DNA of 12,638 bases from Lentzea sp. (GCA_030146905.1 JASLAV010000433.1:1-12638), one strand, 5' to 3'; shown: positions 1 to 9,010, counted from the first letter of the stretch. Made by a program: numbers and translations. The notes: a model not told the origin generated them from the sequence alone.

Positions 1-1
1 G

Positions 2-1252
2 GTGATTGACCTCAAGGTGTTGCGCGAGAACCCGGAGATCGTGCGCGCTTCGCAGCGTGCCCGTGGCGAGGACGAGGGCGTCGTCGACTCCCTGCTGTCC
101 GCTGACGAGCGCCGGCGCAGTGCCATCTCCCGCGCTGACACCCTGCGCGCCGAGCAGAAGTTGTTCGGCAAGGAGGTCGGCAAGGCCAAGGGTGACGAGA
201 AGGCCGCTCTGCTCGTCAAGGCCAAGGAGCTGGCCGCCGAGGTCAAGGCCGCCGAGGCCGAGCAGCACGCCACCGCTGACGAGGTCGGTGAGCTCCTGGC
301 GAAGATCCCGAACCTGGTGCACCCCGACGCGCCCGTCGGTGGTGAGGACGACTTCCGCGTCGTCAAGCACGTCGGTGAGCCTCGCGAGTTCGACTTCGAG
401 CCGCTCGACCACCTCGACCTGGGCACCAGGCTCGGTGCGATCGACACGGAGCGCGGCGCCAAGGTCAGCGGTTCGCGGTTCTACTTCCTCAAGGGCGTCG
501 GCGCGCAGCTCGAGCTCGCCCTGCTCAACATGGCCGCGGCGCAGGCCACCGCCAACGGCTTCGAGCTCATGATCACGCCCACGCTGGTGCGGCCGGAGAT
601 CATGGCGGGCACCGGGTTCCTGGGTGCGCACTCGAGCGAGATCTACCACCTGCCCGCCGACGACCTGTACCTCGTCGGCACGTCGGAGGTGCCGCTCGCC
701 GGGTACCACTCCGACGAGATCCTCGACGGTGAACGCCGGTACGCGGGCTGGTCGTCGTGCTACCGGCGCGAGGCCGGGTCGTACGGCAAGGACACCCGCG
801 GCATCATCCGCGTGCACCAGTTCAACAAGGTCGAGATGTTCTCCTACGTGAAGCCCGAGGACGCCGAGGCGGAGCACGCCCGGCTGCTCGGGTGGGAGGA
901 GGAGATGCTCGCCAAGATCGAGGTGCCCTACCGCGTCATCGACACGGCGACGGGCGACCTCGGCACGTCGGCGTACCGGAAGTTCGACTGCGAGGCGTGG
1001 CTGCCGACGCAGAAGAGGTTCCTGGAGCTGACCTCCACGTCGAACTGCACCACGTTCCAGGCGCGCCGGCTCAACGTGCGCTACCGGGACGAGAACGGCA
1101 AGACGCAGACCGCCGCCACGCTCAACGGCACGCTGGCCACCACGCGGTGGCTCGTCGCGATCCTGGAGAACCACCAGAACGCCGACGGCTCGGTCACCGT
1201 CCCCGAGGCCCTGCGGCCGTTCATGGGAACGGACGTCCTCAAGCCGCGGTGA
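2..1252 (+). CDS. serS: Seryl-tRNA synthetase
   Basis: Charges tRNA(Ser) with serine in the cytoplasm via a seryl-adenylate; class II aminoacyl-tRNA synthetase. The 416-residue length is normal for bacterial SerRS. The first ~110 residues are charged and Ala/Glu/Lys-rich, as expected of the long antiparallel coiled-coil arm that grips the tRNA. The catalytic core shows [10 protein letters not shown], the motif 2 region [15 protein letters not shown] followed by [11 protein letters not shown], the [15 protein letters not shown] block, and motif 3 as [18 protein letters not shown], with its arginine present. The start is GTG at position 2, giving the typical SerRS N-terminus [12 protein letters not shown]. 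Only one base precedes it, so the ribosome binding site and promoter lie outside the window. The last 14 bp overlap the convergent oxidase gene. Recognition is firm. Confidence 0.97.
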   Translation: MIDLKVLRENPEIVRASQRARGEDEGVVDSLLSADERRRSAISRADTLRAEQKLFGKEVGKAKGDEKAALLVKAKELAAEVKAAEAEQHATADEVGELLAKIPNLVHPDAPVGGEDDFRVVKHVGEPREFDFEPLDHLDLGTRLGAIDTERGAKVSGSRFYFLKGVGAQLELALLNMAAAQATANGFELMITPTLVRPEIMAGTGFLGAHSSEIYHLPADDLYLVGTSEVPLAGYHSDEILDGERRYAGWSSCYRREAGSYGKDTRGIIRVHQFNKVEMFSYVKPEDAEAEHARLLGWEEEMLAKIEVPYRVIDTATGDLGTSAYRKFDCEAWLPTQKRFLELTSTSNCTTFQARRLNVRYRDENGKTQTAATLNGTLATTRWLVAILENHQNADGSVTVPEALRPFMGTDVLKPR

Positions 1253-2417
1253 CCGCCCGCACTTCGGCGGCCACGTGCTTCGCGATCTCCAGCGAACCCG
1301 TGGCCGCCGGTGACGGCGCGTTGAGCACGTGCACCTGGCGTGGCGCGGTCTGGATCAGGAAGTCGTCGACCAGCGACCCGTCCGGCAGCATCGCCTGTGC
1401 CCGCACGCCGCTCTCGGCGCGCACCAGGTCGTCCTCGCGCACCGCGGGCACGAGCCGGGCGAGCGAGGCGGCGAAGCGCTTGCGGGACAACGACCTCAGC
1501 ACCTCGTCGACGCCGGTGCGGGCGTACCTGCGCGCGAGCCGCCAGGTGCCGGGGAAGCGGGCCACGTCCGCGACGTCGCGGAGCGAGACGTCACGCCGGC
1601 GGTAGCCCTCGCGCCGCAACGCGAGCACCGCGTTCGGGCCGCAGTGCACCGAGCCGTCGAGCATGCGCGTGAGGTGCACGCCGAGGAACGGCAGCGTCGG
1701 GTCCGGCACCGGGTAGATCAGGCCGCGCACCAGTTCGGTGCGCTTGAGCTCGTAGTACTCGCCGCGGAACGGCACGATCGCCGCCGCGGGGGAGAGCCCC
1801 GCCAGCCGCGCGATCCTGTCGCTCTGCAGGCCCGCGCAGTTCACCAGCGCGTCGGCCCTGACGATCCCCTGCGGCGTCGCGACCTCCACCGCGGACCCGG
1901 CCGTCCTGATCGCCAGTGCCGGTGACCGCAACCGCAGGTCGTGGCCGTCGAGCGATCGCACCAGCGCGGCGCAGACGGCCGGGTAGTCGATGATCCCCGT
2001 GCTCTCGACGCGCAACGCGGCCACGCAGGCCACCTCGGGCTCGTACGCGAGCGCTTCGGAGGCGGAGATCAGCTTCGCCGGCACGCCGTTCGCCCCTGCC
2101 CGCTCGGCCAGCGCCCTGAGCCTCGGCACCTCGTCGGCGGAGGTGGCGACCACGAGCTTGCCGCACACCTCGACCGGGACGCCGTGCTCACGCGCGAAGG
2201 CGACCATCGAGGCGTTGCCGGCCACGGACATCCGCGCCTTGAGCGACCCCGGCCTGTAGTACAGGCCCGCGTGCACGACGTTCGAGTTGTGGCCGGTCTG
2301 GTGGGCGCCCCAGCGCCCCTCCTTCTCCAGCACCGTCACGCGGTCACCGCGCGAGGCCAGCTCGGCGGCCACCGCGAGCCCGACGATTCCGCCACCGATC
2401 ACCACGACAGAGCGCAC
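1239..2417 (-). CDS. lhgO: L-2-hydroxyglutarate oxidase (FAD-dependent)
   Basis: Predicted FAD enzyme of the DAO/LhgO family that oxidises L-2-hydroxyglutarate to 2-oxoglutarate, passing electrons to a quinone or oxygen. It has 392 residues, the usual family size. The N-terminus has a Rossmann dinucleotide motif (GGGIVG, residues 8-13) with a ribose-binding Glu at about residue 31. The family-diagnostic block [14 protein letters not shown] (residues 41-54) followed by RPGSLKA is present, as is FRGEYY in mid-protein; these separate LhgO from glycerol-3-phosphate dehydrogenase and glycine oxidase. The start is GTG 2417, supported by a TAGATT box 8 nt upstream and no Shine-Dalgarno, which suggests a leaderless transcript. 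Its 3' end overlaps serS tail-to-tail by 14 bp, and 30 bp separate it from the upstream LLM gene on the same strand. Family call is strong; physiological role is inferred. Confidence 0.9.
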   Translation of the reverse strand: MRSVVVIGGGIVGLAVAAELASRGDRVTVLEKEGRWGAHQTGHNSNVVHAGLYYRPGSLKARMSVAGNASMVAFAREHGVPVEVCGKLVVATSADEVPRLRALAERAGANGVPAKLISASEALAYEPEVACVAALRVESTGIIDYPAVCAALVRSLDGHDLRLRSPALAIRTAGSAVEVATPQGIVRADALVNCAGLQSDRIARLAGLSPAAAIVPFRGEYYELKRTELVRGLIYPVPDPTLPFLGVHLTRMLDGSVHCGPNAVLALRREGYRRRDVSLRDVADVARFPGTWRLARRYARTGVDEVLRSLSRKRFAASLARLVPAVREDDLVRAESGVRAQAMLPDGSLVDDFLIQTAPRQVHVLNAPSPAATGSLEIAKHVAAEVRAVTAA

Positions 2418-2425
2418 AGTGACGG

Positions 2426-2431
2426 AATCTA
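2426..2431 (-). promoter_or_regulatory. Putative -10 box of a leaderless promoter for lhgO
   Basis: On the minus strand the hexamer TAGATT lies 8 nt before the GTG start of the oxidase gene, between that gene and the stop codon of the LLM oxidoreductase. The distance places the transcription start at or next to the start codon. No Shine-Dalgarno sequence and no convincing -35 are visible. Confidence 0.5.
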
Positions 2432-2447
2432 GTTCAGCGCCCCGCCG

Positions 2448-3329
2448 TTACAGGTGCCGATCGAGCGTCGGCAGGACGTCCGCCGCGACGTTCTCCACGA
2501 CCTGCTCGCTGCCCGCGTAGACGCCGTCGTGCCGCGGCCAGTGCGCCACCACGTCGGTGAAGCCCAGCTCAGCCGCTCTGCCCACGGCGTCGGCGAAGCA
2601 CTCCACGCTGGACAGCGAGTACACGGGCGCCGAGTCGAGGTTGAGGTAGCGGTTCACGCGGGACGTGCGGCCATGCGTGGCCAACGTCTCAGTGAAGCGT
2701 CCGGACATCTCCGCCACACCGCGCCACCACGTCTCCTGGTCCTCGGTCTCCGGGCCGGTGGTGACCCAGCCCTGGCCGAACCTCGCCGCGACGGCCATCG
2801 CCTTCGGGCCGTTGGCGGCGACCACGAACGGCAGCCGCGGCCGCTGCACGCAGCCGGGAGCGCTGCGGGCCTCCTCCGCCGAGTAGAACTCGCCGTGCCA
2901 CGTCGTGCGGTCCTTGACCAGCAGTTGGTCGAGCAGCTCCACGAACTCGCCGAACCGGGCCGTCCTGTCGCCGGGCAGCAACGGCTTCGAGCCGGTCACC
3001 ACCGTGTCGTACCCGGCCCCACCTGCGCCGACGCCGAGCGTGAACCGCCCGTCGGAGATGTCGTCGACCGCCAGCAGCTCACGCGCGAACGGCACCGGGT
3101 GGCGGAAGTTCGGGCTCGCGACGAACGTCCCGAGCCTGATGCGCGAGGTGACCAGCGCGGCCGCTGTCAGGGTCGGGAGAGCGCCGAACCAGGGGCCGTC
3201 CACCAGCGTGCGCCAGCCGAGGTGGTCGTAGGTCCACGCGTGGTGGAACCCGTACTCCTCGGCGGCGCGCCACTTGGGTTCGGCGATCCACCATCGGTGT
3301 TCCGGGAGAATCACGATTCCAGCGCGCAC
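2448..3329 (-). CDS. LLM-class flavin/F420-dependent oxidoreductase
   Basis: A 293-residue TIM-barrel protein of the luciferase-like monooxygenase family, close in style to F420-dependent N5,N10-methylenetetrahydromethanopterin reductase-like proteins of actinobacteria. Visible family blocks are WRAAEEYGFHHAWTYDHL near the N-terminus, RIRLGTFVASPNFRHPVPFARE, the DDISDGRFTLGVGAGG segment that ends a core strand, then PFVVAANGPKAMAVAARFGQGW. There is no signal peptide or membrane segment. The substrate cannot be read from sequence, and F420 rather than FMN is inferred from family and lineage. The frame stays open far upstream, but family-like sequence begins at residue VRAGIVILPEHRWW, so I chose GTG 3329. 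A TACCGT box 7 nt before it fits a leaderless start; no Shine-Dalgarno is seen. It is divergent from the HAD gene. Confidence 0.85.
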   Translation of the reverse strand: MRAGIVILPEHRWWIAEPKWRAAEEYGFHHAWTYDHLGWRTLVDGPWFGALPTLTAAALVTSRIRLGTFVASPNFRHPVPFARELLAVDDISDGRFTLGVGAGGAGYDTVVTGSKPLLPGDRTARFGEFVELLDQLLVKDRTTWHGEFYSAEEARSAPGCVQRPRLPFVVAANGPKAMAVAARFGQGWVTTGPETEDQETWWRGVAEMSGRFTETLATHGRTSRVNRYLNLDSAPVYSLSSVECFADAVGRAAELGFTDVVAHWPRHDGVYAGSEQVVENVAADVLPTLDRHL

Positions 3330-3336
3330 GGGACGT

Positions 3337-3342
3337 ACGGTA
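3337..3342 (-). promoter_or_regulatory. Putative -10 box of a leaderless promoter for the LLM oxidoreductase
   Basis: Minus-strand TACCGT stands exactly 7 nt before the chosen GTG 3329. This spacing puts the transcription start on the start codon and independently supports that start over longer versions of the open frame. The -35 region is not recognisable. Confidence 0.45.
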
Positions 3343-3343
3343 A

Positions 3344-5164
<1,821 letters not shown>

Positions 5165-5203
5165 CGCCAGCACCCCGCCCGGATTCACCCGGATGTGAGC
5201 GGT

Positions 5204-5209
5204 TAGGCT
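5204..5209 (+). promoter_or_regulatory. Putative -10 box of a leaderless promoter for the Dpm1/PpgS-like GT2
   Basis: TAGGCT lies in the 52-bp gap after the epimerase and exactly 7 nt before GTG 5217; no Shine-Dalgarno is present. The GT2-DUF2304 pair may therefore be transcribed on its own as well as from upstream. Confidence 0.5.
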
Positions 5210-5216
5210 CGCGCCC

Positions 5217-5996
5217 GTGTCGAGCGATTTCCTCGGCAGGGCCCTCGTCGTGGTGCCTGCCTGGAACGAAGAAGCCGCCGTCGGCGATACCGTGCGCGAG
5301 ATTCTCGATTCGGTGCCCAACGTCGACGTGCTCGTGGTTGACGACGGCTCCTCCGACCTGACGGCGGAGGTGGCCAGGGAAGCGGGTGCTCTCGTCCTCG
5401 AACTCCCCTTCAACCTGGGCGTCGGCGGTGCCATGCGGGCGGGTTTCCGCTACGCGGTGCGGCACGGCTACGACGCCGCCGTGCAGGTGGACGCGGACGG
5501 CCAGCACAACCCGGCCGAGGTGCCCGACCTGCTCGCCAAGCTGGGCGAGGCCGACCTGGTGATCGGTGCGCGCTTCGCCGAGAAGGGCGACTACCAGGTC
5601 CGCGGCCCCCGCAAGTGGGCGATGGTCGTGCTGAGCAAGGTCCTGTCGTGGGTGGCGAAGACCCGCCTGACCGACACCACCTCCGGCTTCAAGGCGACCG
5701 GCAAGCGCGCCCTGCCGCTGTTCGCGGAGAACTACCCCGTGGAGTACCTGGGCGACACGATCGAGTCGCTGGTCATCGCGGTGCGCGCGGGTTGCACGAT
5801 CACGCAGGTGCCCGCGCACATGCGGCCGCGGCGGGCGGGCAACCCGAGCCACAGCCCGTGGAAGTCGGCCGTGTACCTGGGCCGCGCCGGGTTCGCGCTG
5901 CTGCTGGCGTTGATCCGCCGGTGGGACGTGTCCGTCCGGACCTCCACGCCGCGGGTGCCCGCGCCCACGACGACCGCCGAAAGGGGTGCGGCGTGA
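5217..5996 (+). CDS. Family 2 glycosyltransferase, polyprenyl-phosphate sugar synthase-like (Dpm1/PpgS type)
   Basis: Predicted to transfer a sugar from a nucleotide sugar to polyprenyl phosphate on the cytoplasmic face of the membrane. In 259 residues it shows the GT2 start VVVPAWNEE (11-19), the nucleotide-binding VDDGSSD (41-47), FNLGVGGAMRAG as in Dpm1-like proteins, and the metal-binding DADGQHN (92-98). The acceptor-side segment TDTTSGFKATGKRAL and the VEYLGDTIE acidic block follow. The C-terminal stretch around 216-235 is hydrophobic enough for membrane contact but is not a clear helix. Pairing with a DUF2304 gene next to a GalE-like gene matches M. tuberculosis PpgS (Rv3631) and Rv3632, which make polyprenyl-phospho-GalNAc for arabinogalactan decoration. 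Glucose or mannose transfer remains possible. The start is GTG 5217, with a probable leaderless promoter. Confidence 0.88.
   Translation: MSSDFLGRALVVVPAWNEEAAVGDTVREILDSVPNVDVLVVDDGSSDLTAEVAREAGALVLELPFNLGVGGAMRAGFRYAVRHGYDAAVQVDADGQHNPAEVPDLLAKLGEADLVIGARFAEKGDYQVRGPRKWAMVVLSKVLSWVAKTRLTDTTSGFKATGKRALPLFAENYPVEYLGDTIESLVIAVRAGCTITQVPAHMRPRRAGNPSHSPWKSAVYLGRAGFALLLALIRRWDVSVRTSTPRVPAPTTTAERGAA
5981..5986 (+). promoter_or_regulatory. Shine-Dalgarno site of the DUF2304 gene
   Basis: AAGGGG lies 6 nt before GTG 5993, inside the last codons of the upstream GT2. It fixes the start that overlaps the GT2 stop and contrasts with the apparently leaderless genes nearby. Confidence 0.7.
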
Positions 5997-6364
5997 GCGC
6001 GTACATCGTCGCGATCATCGGCAGCATCCTGATCCTGCTCGGGATCATGGAGCTGCTGCGCCGCCGTCAGCTCAGCGAGAAGTACGCCGTGCTGTGGCTC
6101 GTGGTCGGCGTGCTGCTGCTGATCCTCACGATCTTCCCCGGCATGCTCGGCACGGTGAGCGGCTTGGTCGGCGTCGAGGTCCCGTCGAACCTCCTCTTCT
6201 TCACCGCGATCGTGTTCCTCATCGGCGTCGCGCTGCACCTGTCGTGGGAGCTGTCGCGGCTGGAGGACGAGACCCGCAAGCTCGCGGAGGACCTCGCCAT
6301 CCTGCGCCTCGAGGTCGAGGAGCAGGGCAAGCGGCTGGGTGACAAGAAGAACCCCCAGCGCTGA
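5993..6364 (+). CDS. DUF2304 small membrane protein, partner of the GT2
   Basis: A 123-residue DUF2304 protein. Three hydrophobic helices are clear: about residues 3-21, 31-51 and 67-85. A charged, heptad-like tail (about 86-115) rich in Leu and Glu/Lys/Arg probably forms a cytoplasmic coiled coil. The segment SEKYAVLWLVVGVLLL between helices 1 and 2 is typical of the family. The GTG start overlaps the GT2 stop in GTGA, and a good Shine-Dalgarno precedes it, so the two genes are probably translationally coupled. In M. tuberculosis the equivalent protein, Rv3632, stimulates PpgS. I infer the same here: a membrane partner that holds or activates the polyprenyl-phosphate glycosyltransferase. No catalytic motif is visible. 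Confidence 0.85.
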   Translation: MSAYIVAIIGSILILLGIMELLRRRQLSEKYAVLWLVVGVLLLILTIFPGMLGTVSGLVGVEVPSNLLFFTAIVFLIGVALHLSWELSRLEDETRKLAEDLAILRLEVEEQGKRLGDKKNPQR

Positions 6365-6378
6365 CACTTCTTCGTGGA

Positions 6379-6413
6379 AGAGGCCCTGCTCCGGTGTCCG
6401 GAGCAGGGCCTCT
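6379..6413. terminator. Bidirectional hairpin between convergent genes
   Basis: A perfect 16-bp stem (6379-6394 with 6398-6413, beginning AGAGGCCCTG) closes on a 3-nt TGT loop. It lies 14 bp after the DUF2304 stop and 14 bp before the GT4 stop on the other strand. It lacks a strong T-run on the right (CAACGTTT follows), which is common for actinobacterial terminators. It can serve both converging transcripts. Confidence 0.85.
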
Positions 6414-6427
6414 CAACGTTTCGCGCC

Positions 6428-7564
6428 TCAGTGCCGGGGCGGGACCGGCGTACCGCGCATCAACGCGGTGACGACCTCGACCGCGTGGTCCCAGGAGAAC
6501 TTCTCCGACGTGTTCTTGCCCAGCAGCTCGGCCATCGCGACGCGGTGCGGCTCGTCCGTCAGCGCCTCCCGCAACGCCTTGGCCAGCGCACGGGGCTGCT
6601 GAGCCGGCACGAGCCAGCCGGTCTCGCCGTCGGTCACGATCTCGGACGTCCCGCCGACGTCCGTGGCGATGACGCAGGCGCTCATCGCGGCGGCCTCCAG
6701 CACCGTCGTCGGCAGGCCCTCCGTCCAGCTGGGGTTCACCACGACGGTGGCGGCGGCCATCTCCTTCAACGCGGTCGGGTGGTCCACCGCGCCGAGGAAC
6801 TCGACCTGGTCGGCGAGACCGAGCGACTTCGCCTTGGTCTCCAGCATCCCGCGCACCGGGCCGTCCCCGCAGATCCGCGCGTGCACCGGCACCCCGGCGG
6901 CCTTGACCTCGGCGAGCGCGTCGAGCAGGTCCTGCACGCCCTTACCGCTGATCAACCGGCCCACGAAGCACACGGTGTTCGGCTTGCCGGACGGCGCGGA
7001 GCGCGTGCCCTCCGGCAGGTCCATGCCGCGGTGCACGACGATCGCCTCGCGGCCGGAGAGCTTGCGGACGAACTCCTGCGCGGGCTTCGACACCGCCACG
7101 ACACCGGCGGCCATGCGCAGCACCGGCTGGGCGATGGTGGTGTCGACGGTGTTCGCCACGAACCGGACGAAGAAGTTGCCGCTCTGCACCGGCGTCGACC
7201 CGTGCTCGATGTGCACGCGTCGGAGGCCCTTGCGCTTGGCCCAGATGCTGGCCAGCGCCGCGTGGTAGAAGAACCGCGTGTGCGTCATCAGCACCGCGTC
7301 GGGCGTGACGTGCTTGCGCAGCAACGCGTGGAAGCCGGGCTTGGGCACCGGGTAGGGCGACACCGGCATCCACGACGGCCAGCGCACGACCGTCCAGCGG
7401 TCGGACAGCTGCTCCACGCCGGCCTTCGCACCGGTGTCCGAGGTGAGCACGGTGATGCGGAGGTCGGGGTCGGCCTCCAGGAGCCTCTTGTGCAGCTCGA
7501 ACGCATAGGCCTCGAGACCGCCGGGATGCGGGGGGTAGCAGGAGGGCAGGTCCACCAGGTGCAT
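6428..7564 (-). CDS. Family 4 glycosyltransferase
   Basis: Predicted cytoplasmic retaining glycosyltransferase with a GT-B fold; donor and acceptor are unknown. The 378-residue protein begins MHLVDLPSCYPPHPGGLEAY, the Gly-rich N-terminal loop of GT4 enzymes. The middle holds AGVVAVSKPAQEFV, and the C-terminal domain starts at VCFVGRLISGKGVQDLLDAL. ICGDGPVRGMLE, the FLGAVDH segment and the E-x7-E motif EGLPTTVLE (Glu282, Glu290) follow, with TDVGGTSEIV and GWLVP completing the donor site. I chose ATG 7564 because it starts the first beta strand; GTG 7582 would add six residues and is not excluded. It converges on the DUF2304 gene and is divergent from the lectin protein. A role in wall polysaccharide or phosphatidylinositol-mannoside-like assembly is inferred from neighbours only. 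Confidence 0.88.
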   Translation of the reverse strand: MHLVDLPSCYPPHPGGLEAYAFELHKRLLEADPDLRITVLTSDTGAKAGVEQLSDRWTVVRWPSWMPVSPYPVPKPGFHALLRKHVTPDAVLMTHTRFFYHAALASIWAKRKGLRRVHIEHGSTPVQSGNFFVRFVANTVDTTIAQPVLRMAAGVVAVSKPAQEFVRKLSGREAIVVHRGMDLPEGTRSAPSGKPNTVCFVGRLISGKGVQDLLDALAEVKAAGVPVHARICGDGPVRGMLETKAKSLGLADQVEFLGAVDHPTALKEMAAATVVVNPSWTEGLPTTVLEAAAMSACVIATDVGGTSEIVTDGETGWLVPAQQPRALAKALREALTDEPHRVAMAELLGKNTSEKFSWDHAVEVVTALMRGTPVPPRH

Positions 7565-7660
7565 GGCCCCAATTTCCCACACGCGCGAGCAGCCCCGTCA
7601 GCCGACCGCCGCTGCCGAACCCCGTTGCCGTCGCCGGGAAAGACGACGTCCAAGATCGTT

Positions 7661-7729
7661 ACGCGACGAAAGTCACCGCTGGTTCCGCCGTGCCCGGCAG
7701 TATCGTGCGCCCGGCACGCTTCGTCGCGT
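7661..7729. repeat. 10-bp perfect inverted repeat, possible operator
   Basis: The arms ACGCGACGAA (7661-7670) and TTCGTCGCGT (7720-7729) are exact reverse complements separated by 49 bp. They flank the putative -10 box TATCGT. Such spacing could suit two operator half-regions bound by a looping dimer, or be chance; no known regulator motif is recognised. Confidence 0.35.
7701..7706 (+). promoter_or_regulatory. Weak putative -10 box for the lectin-protein transcript
   Basis: TATCGT fits the TAnnnT pattern and would give a leader of roughly 45 nt before ATG 7759. No good -35 lies at 16-19 bp upstream, so support is limited. Confidence 0.3.
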
Positions 7730-7758
7730 GCAGATCGATCCTGGGGGATGGGGGACAC

Positions 7759-7863
7759 ATGAATTCACTTTGGCGCGCCCTTGTGACGACGAGGGCCTGC
7801 TGCGCCGTCGCGACCGAGGGCTTCGGGCCCGCGGCTTCTGCTCGTTCGCGGGTCAAGCCGTGA
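7759..7863 (+). CDS. Possible 34-residue leader peptide upstream of the lectin protein
   Basis: Short frame starting at ATG 7759 behind G-rich runs (GGGGGA at 7743-7748 and 7750-7755) and reading MNSLWRALVTTRACCAVATE before ending at TGA 7861-7863. Its stop overlaps the GTG start of the secreted protein as GTGA, the arrangement used for translational coupling. The downstream gene has only a poor Shine-Dalgarno of its own, so ribosomes finishing this leader may start it. The tandem Cys codons resemble cysteine-responsive upstream ORFs known in mycobacteria, but this one has two rather than a longer run. It has no recognisable domain. It could equally be a chance frame in GC-rich DNA. Confidence 0.4.
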   Translation: MNSLWRALVTTRACCAVATEGFGPAASARSRVKP

Positions 7864-8975
7864 AGCGGCCGCTGCTGATCGCAGCCGTGGCGGCGCTGGC
7901 CGGCGCCCTGCTGACCGTTCCCGCCGACGCGGTCGTCGACGGCAGCCCGGTCGCGGACGGCGCGCAGCCGTACGTCGCCCGGATCACCGTCGGCTCCGAC
8001 CTGAGCTGCACCGGCGCGTTGATCGACCCGTACTGGGTGGTCACCGCGAACGGGTGCGTGCCGGACGGTCGGACGGCCACCGCCGTCATCGGCCGCACGC
8101 AGGCGGGCCAGACCACCGGTCTGACCCGGCAGATCACGCAGGTCGTGCGGCGCGACGACCGCGACATCGCACTGGCCAGGCTCGACCTGCCGGTGATGGA
8201 GCTGCCGAAGCTCAAGCTCGCCACCACGCCGGCCGCCGCCGGTGAGCTGCTGAAGATCTCCGGCTGGGGCCGCACCCGCCAGACGTTCGCGAACGACCAG
8301 CTGCACGCGGCGTCGTTCTCGGTCGACTCCTCCAACGGCGCGACCGTCGCGGTGACGGGTCAGTCGGGTGTCGGCCTCTGCAAGGGTGACGCGGGTGGTC
8401 CCGCCATCCGCGAGGTGAACGGTGTCGCCGAGCTCGTCGCGGTCGGCACGAAGTCGTGGCAGGGCGGTTGCTACGGCGTCGAGGACACCCGCACCGGTGC
8501 GACCGCGGGCCGGGTGGACAACCTCGGCGCGTGGATCACCGAGCAGATCGCCGGCCGCACGGTGCTGTTCAAGAACAACTACACCGGCCGGTGCGCTCTG
8601 CAGTTCTCGTTCGAGCCGCAGGTGAACACCACGATCAAGCAGTTCGACTGCGTCCCCGCCTACACCGACCAGGTGTGGACGTTGAAGCCGGTCAACGGCG
8701 GGGTCGCGCTGCGCAACGCCCACACCGGGCTCTGCGCTTCGGCCCGCTCGGCGACCGACGTCGCCGGCTGGAGCGTGCCGATGGTCAACTGCAACGCGGC
8801 GGACGCGCTGCAGGCCTGGCAGGTCAACGCGGTGGCGACCGGTACGCAGATCCGGAACACGGTGACCGGCCTGTGCCTCGCGGTCTGGTGGCGCACGCCG
8901 GACAACGGCGCCGAGCTCACCTACCAGGTCTGCGAGCCGGCCTACGCCGACCAGGTGTGGACCGAGATCGCCTGA
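7860..8975 (+). CDS. Secreted trypsin-fold pseudoprotease with C-terminal ricin-type lectin domain
   Basis: A 371-residue exported protein. Residues 1-24 form a Sec signal peptide (VKRP, hydrophobic core, ADA cleavage site), and the mature chain begins VVDG, like an S1 protease without a long pro-region. The trypsin fold (about 25-230) keeps the Asp of the triad (Asp102 in RDIALARL), SGWGRT, and cysteines at the usual sites, including LSCTG with TANGC, and GLC with GGCYG. However, the TAAHC histidine site reads TANGC (residue 65 is Gly) and GDSGGP reads GDAGGP (Ala178), so peptidase activity should be lost. Residues ~234-371 are a ricin-type beta-trefoil with three QxW motifs at Gln271, Gln318 and Gln365, spaced exactly 47 apart. 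It probably binds glycan outside the cell. Start GTG 7860 fits the signal peptide and overlaps a leader ORF. Confidence 0.9.
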   Translation: MKRPLLIAAVAALAGALLTVPADAVVDGSPVADGAQPYVARITVGSDLSCTGALIDPYWVVTANGCVPDGRTATAVIGRTQAGQTTGLTRQITQVVRRDDRDIALARLDLPVMELPKLKLATTPAAAGELLKISGWGRTRQTFANDQLHAASFSVDSSNGATVAVTGQSGVGLCKGDAGGPAIREVNGVAELVAVGTKSWQGGCYGVEDTRTGATAGRVDNLGAWITEQIAGRTVLFKNNYTGRCALQFSFEPQVNTTIKQFDCVPAYTDQVWTLKPVNGGVALRNAHTGLCASARSATDVAGWSVPMVNCNAADALQAWQVNAVATGTQIRNTVTGLCLAVWWRTPDNGAELTYQVCEPAYADQVWTEIA

Positions 8976-8980
8976 GGTGC

Positions 8981-9010
8981 GGCGGCGATCACCGAACGGT
9001 GGTCGCCGCC
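8981..9010 (+). terminator. Hairpin terminator after the lectin protein
   Basis: A 13-bp stem (8981-8993 with 8998-9010; one T-G pair) closes on a GAAC loop and is followed by TTCTC. It begins 5 bp after the lectin-protein stop. Its right side lies inside the last codons of the convergent flippase gene, so it overlaps that coding end. Confidence 0.65.

Larger units (their letters stand above)
7565..7758. other. Divergent intergenic region between the GT4 and the lectin-protein leader ORF
   Basis: No convincing protein-coding frame is present. It contains a perfect 10-bp inverted repeat (ACGCGACGAA at 7661-7670, TTCGTCGCGT at 7720-7729), a TATCGT hexamer at 7701-7706 between the two arms, and G-rich Shine-Dalgarno-like runs at 7743-7755. 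It presumably holds promoters for both flanking genes. With the leader ORF, the gap between the two main genes is 295 bp. Confidence 0.6.

Noticed and set aside
7563..7859. In-frame upstream extension of the lectin protein (470 codons in total)
   Set aside because: It would bury the clear signal peptide in the middle of the protein and has Arg-rich non-family sequence; GTG 7860 gives a normal Sec signal.
7860..8975. Reading the lectin gene as an active trypsin-like protease
   Set aside because: The His and Ser positions are clearly Gly and Ala in TANGC and GDAGGP, so activity should not be assumed from the fold.
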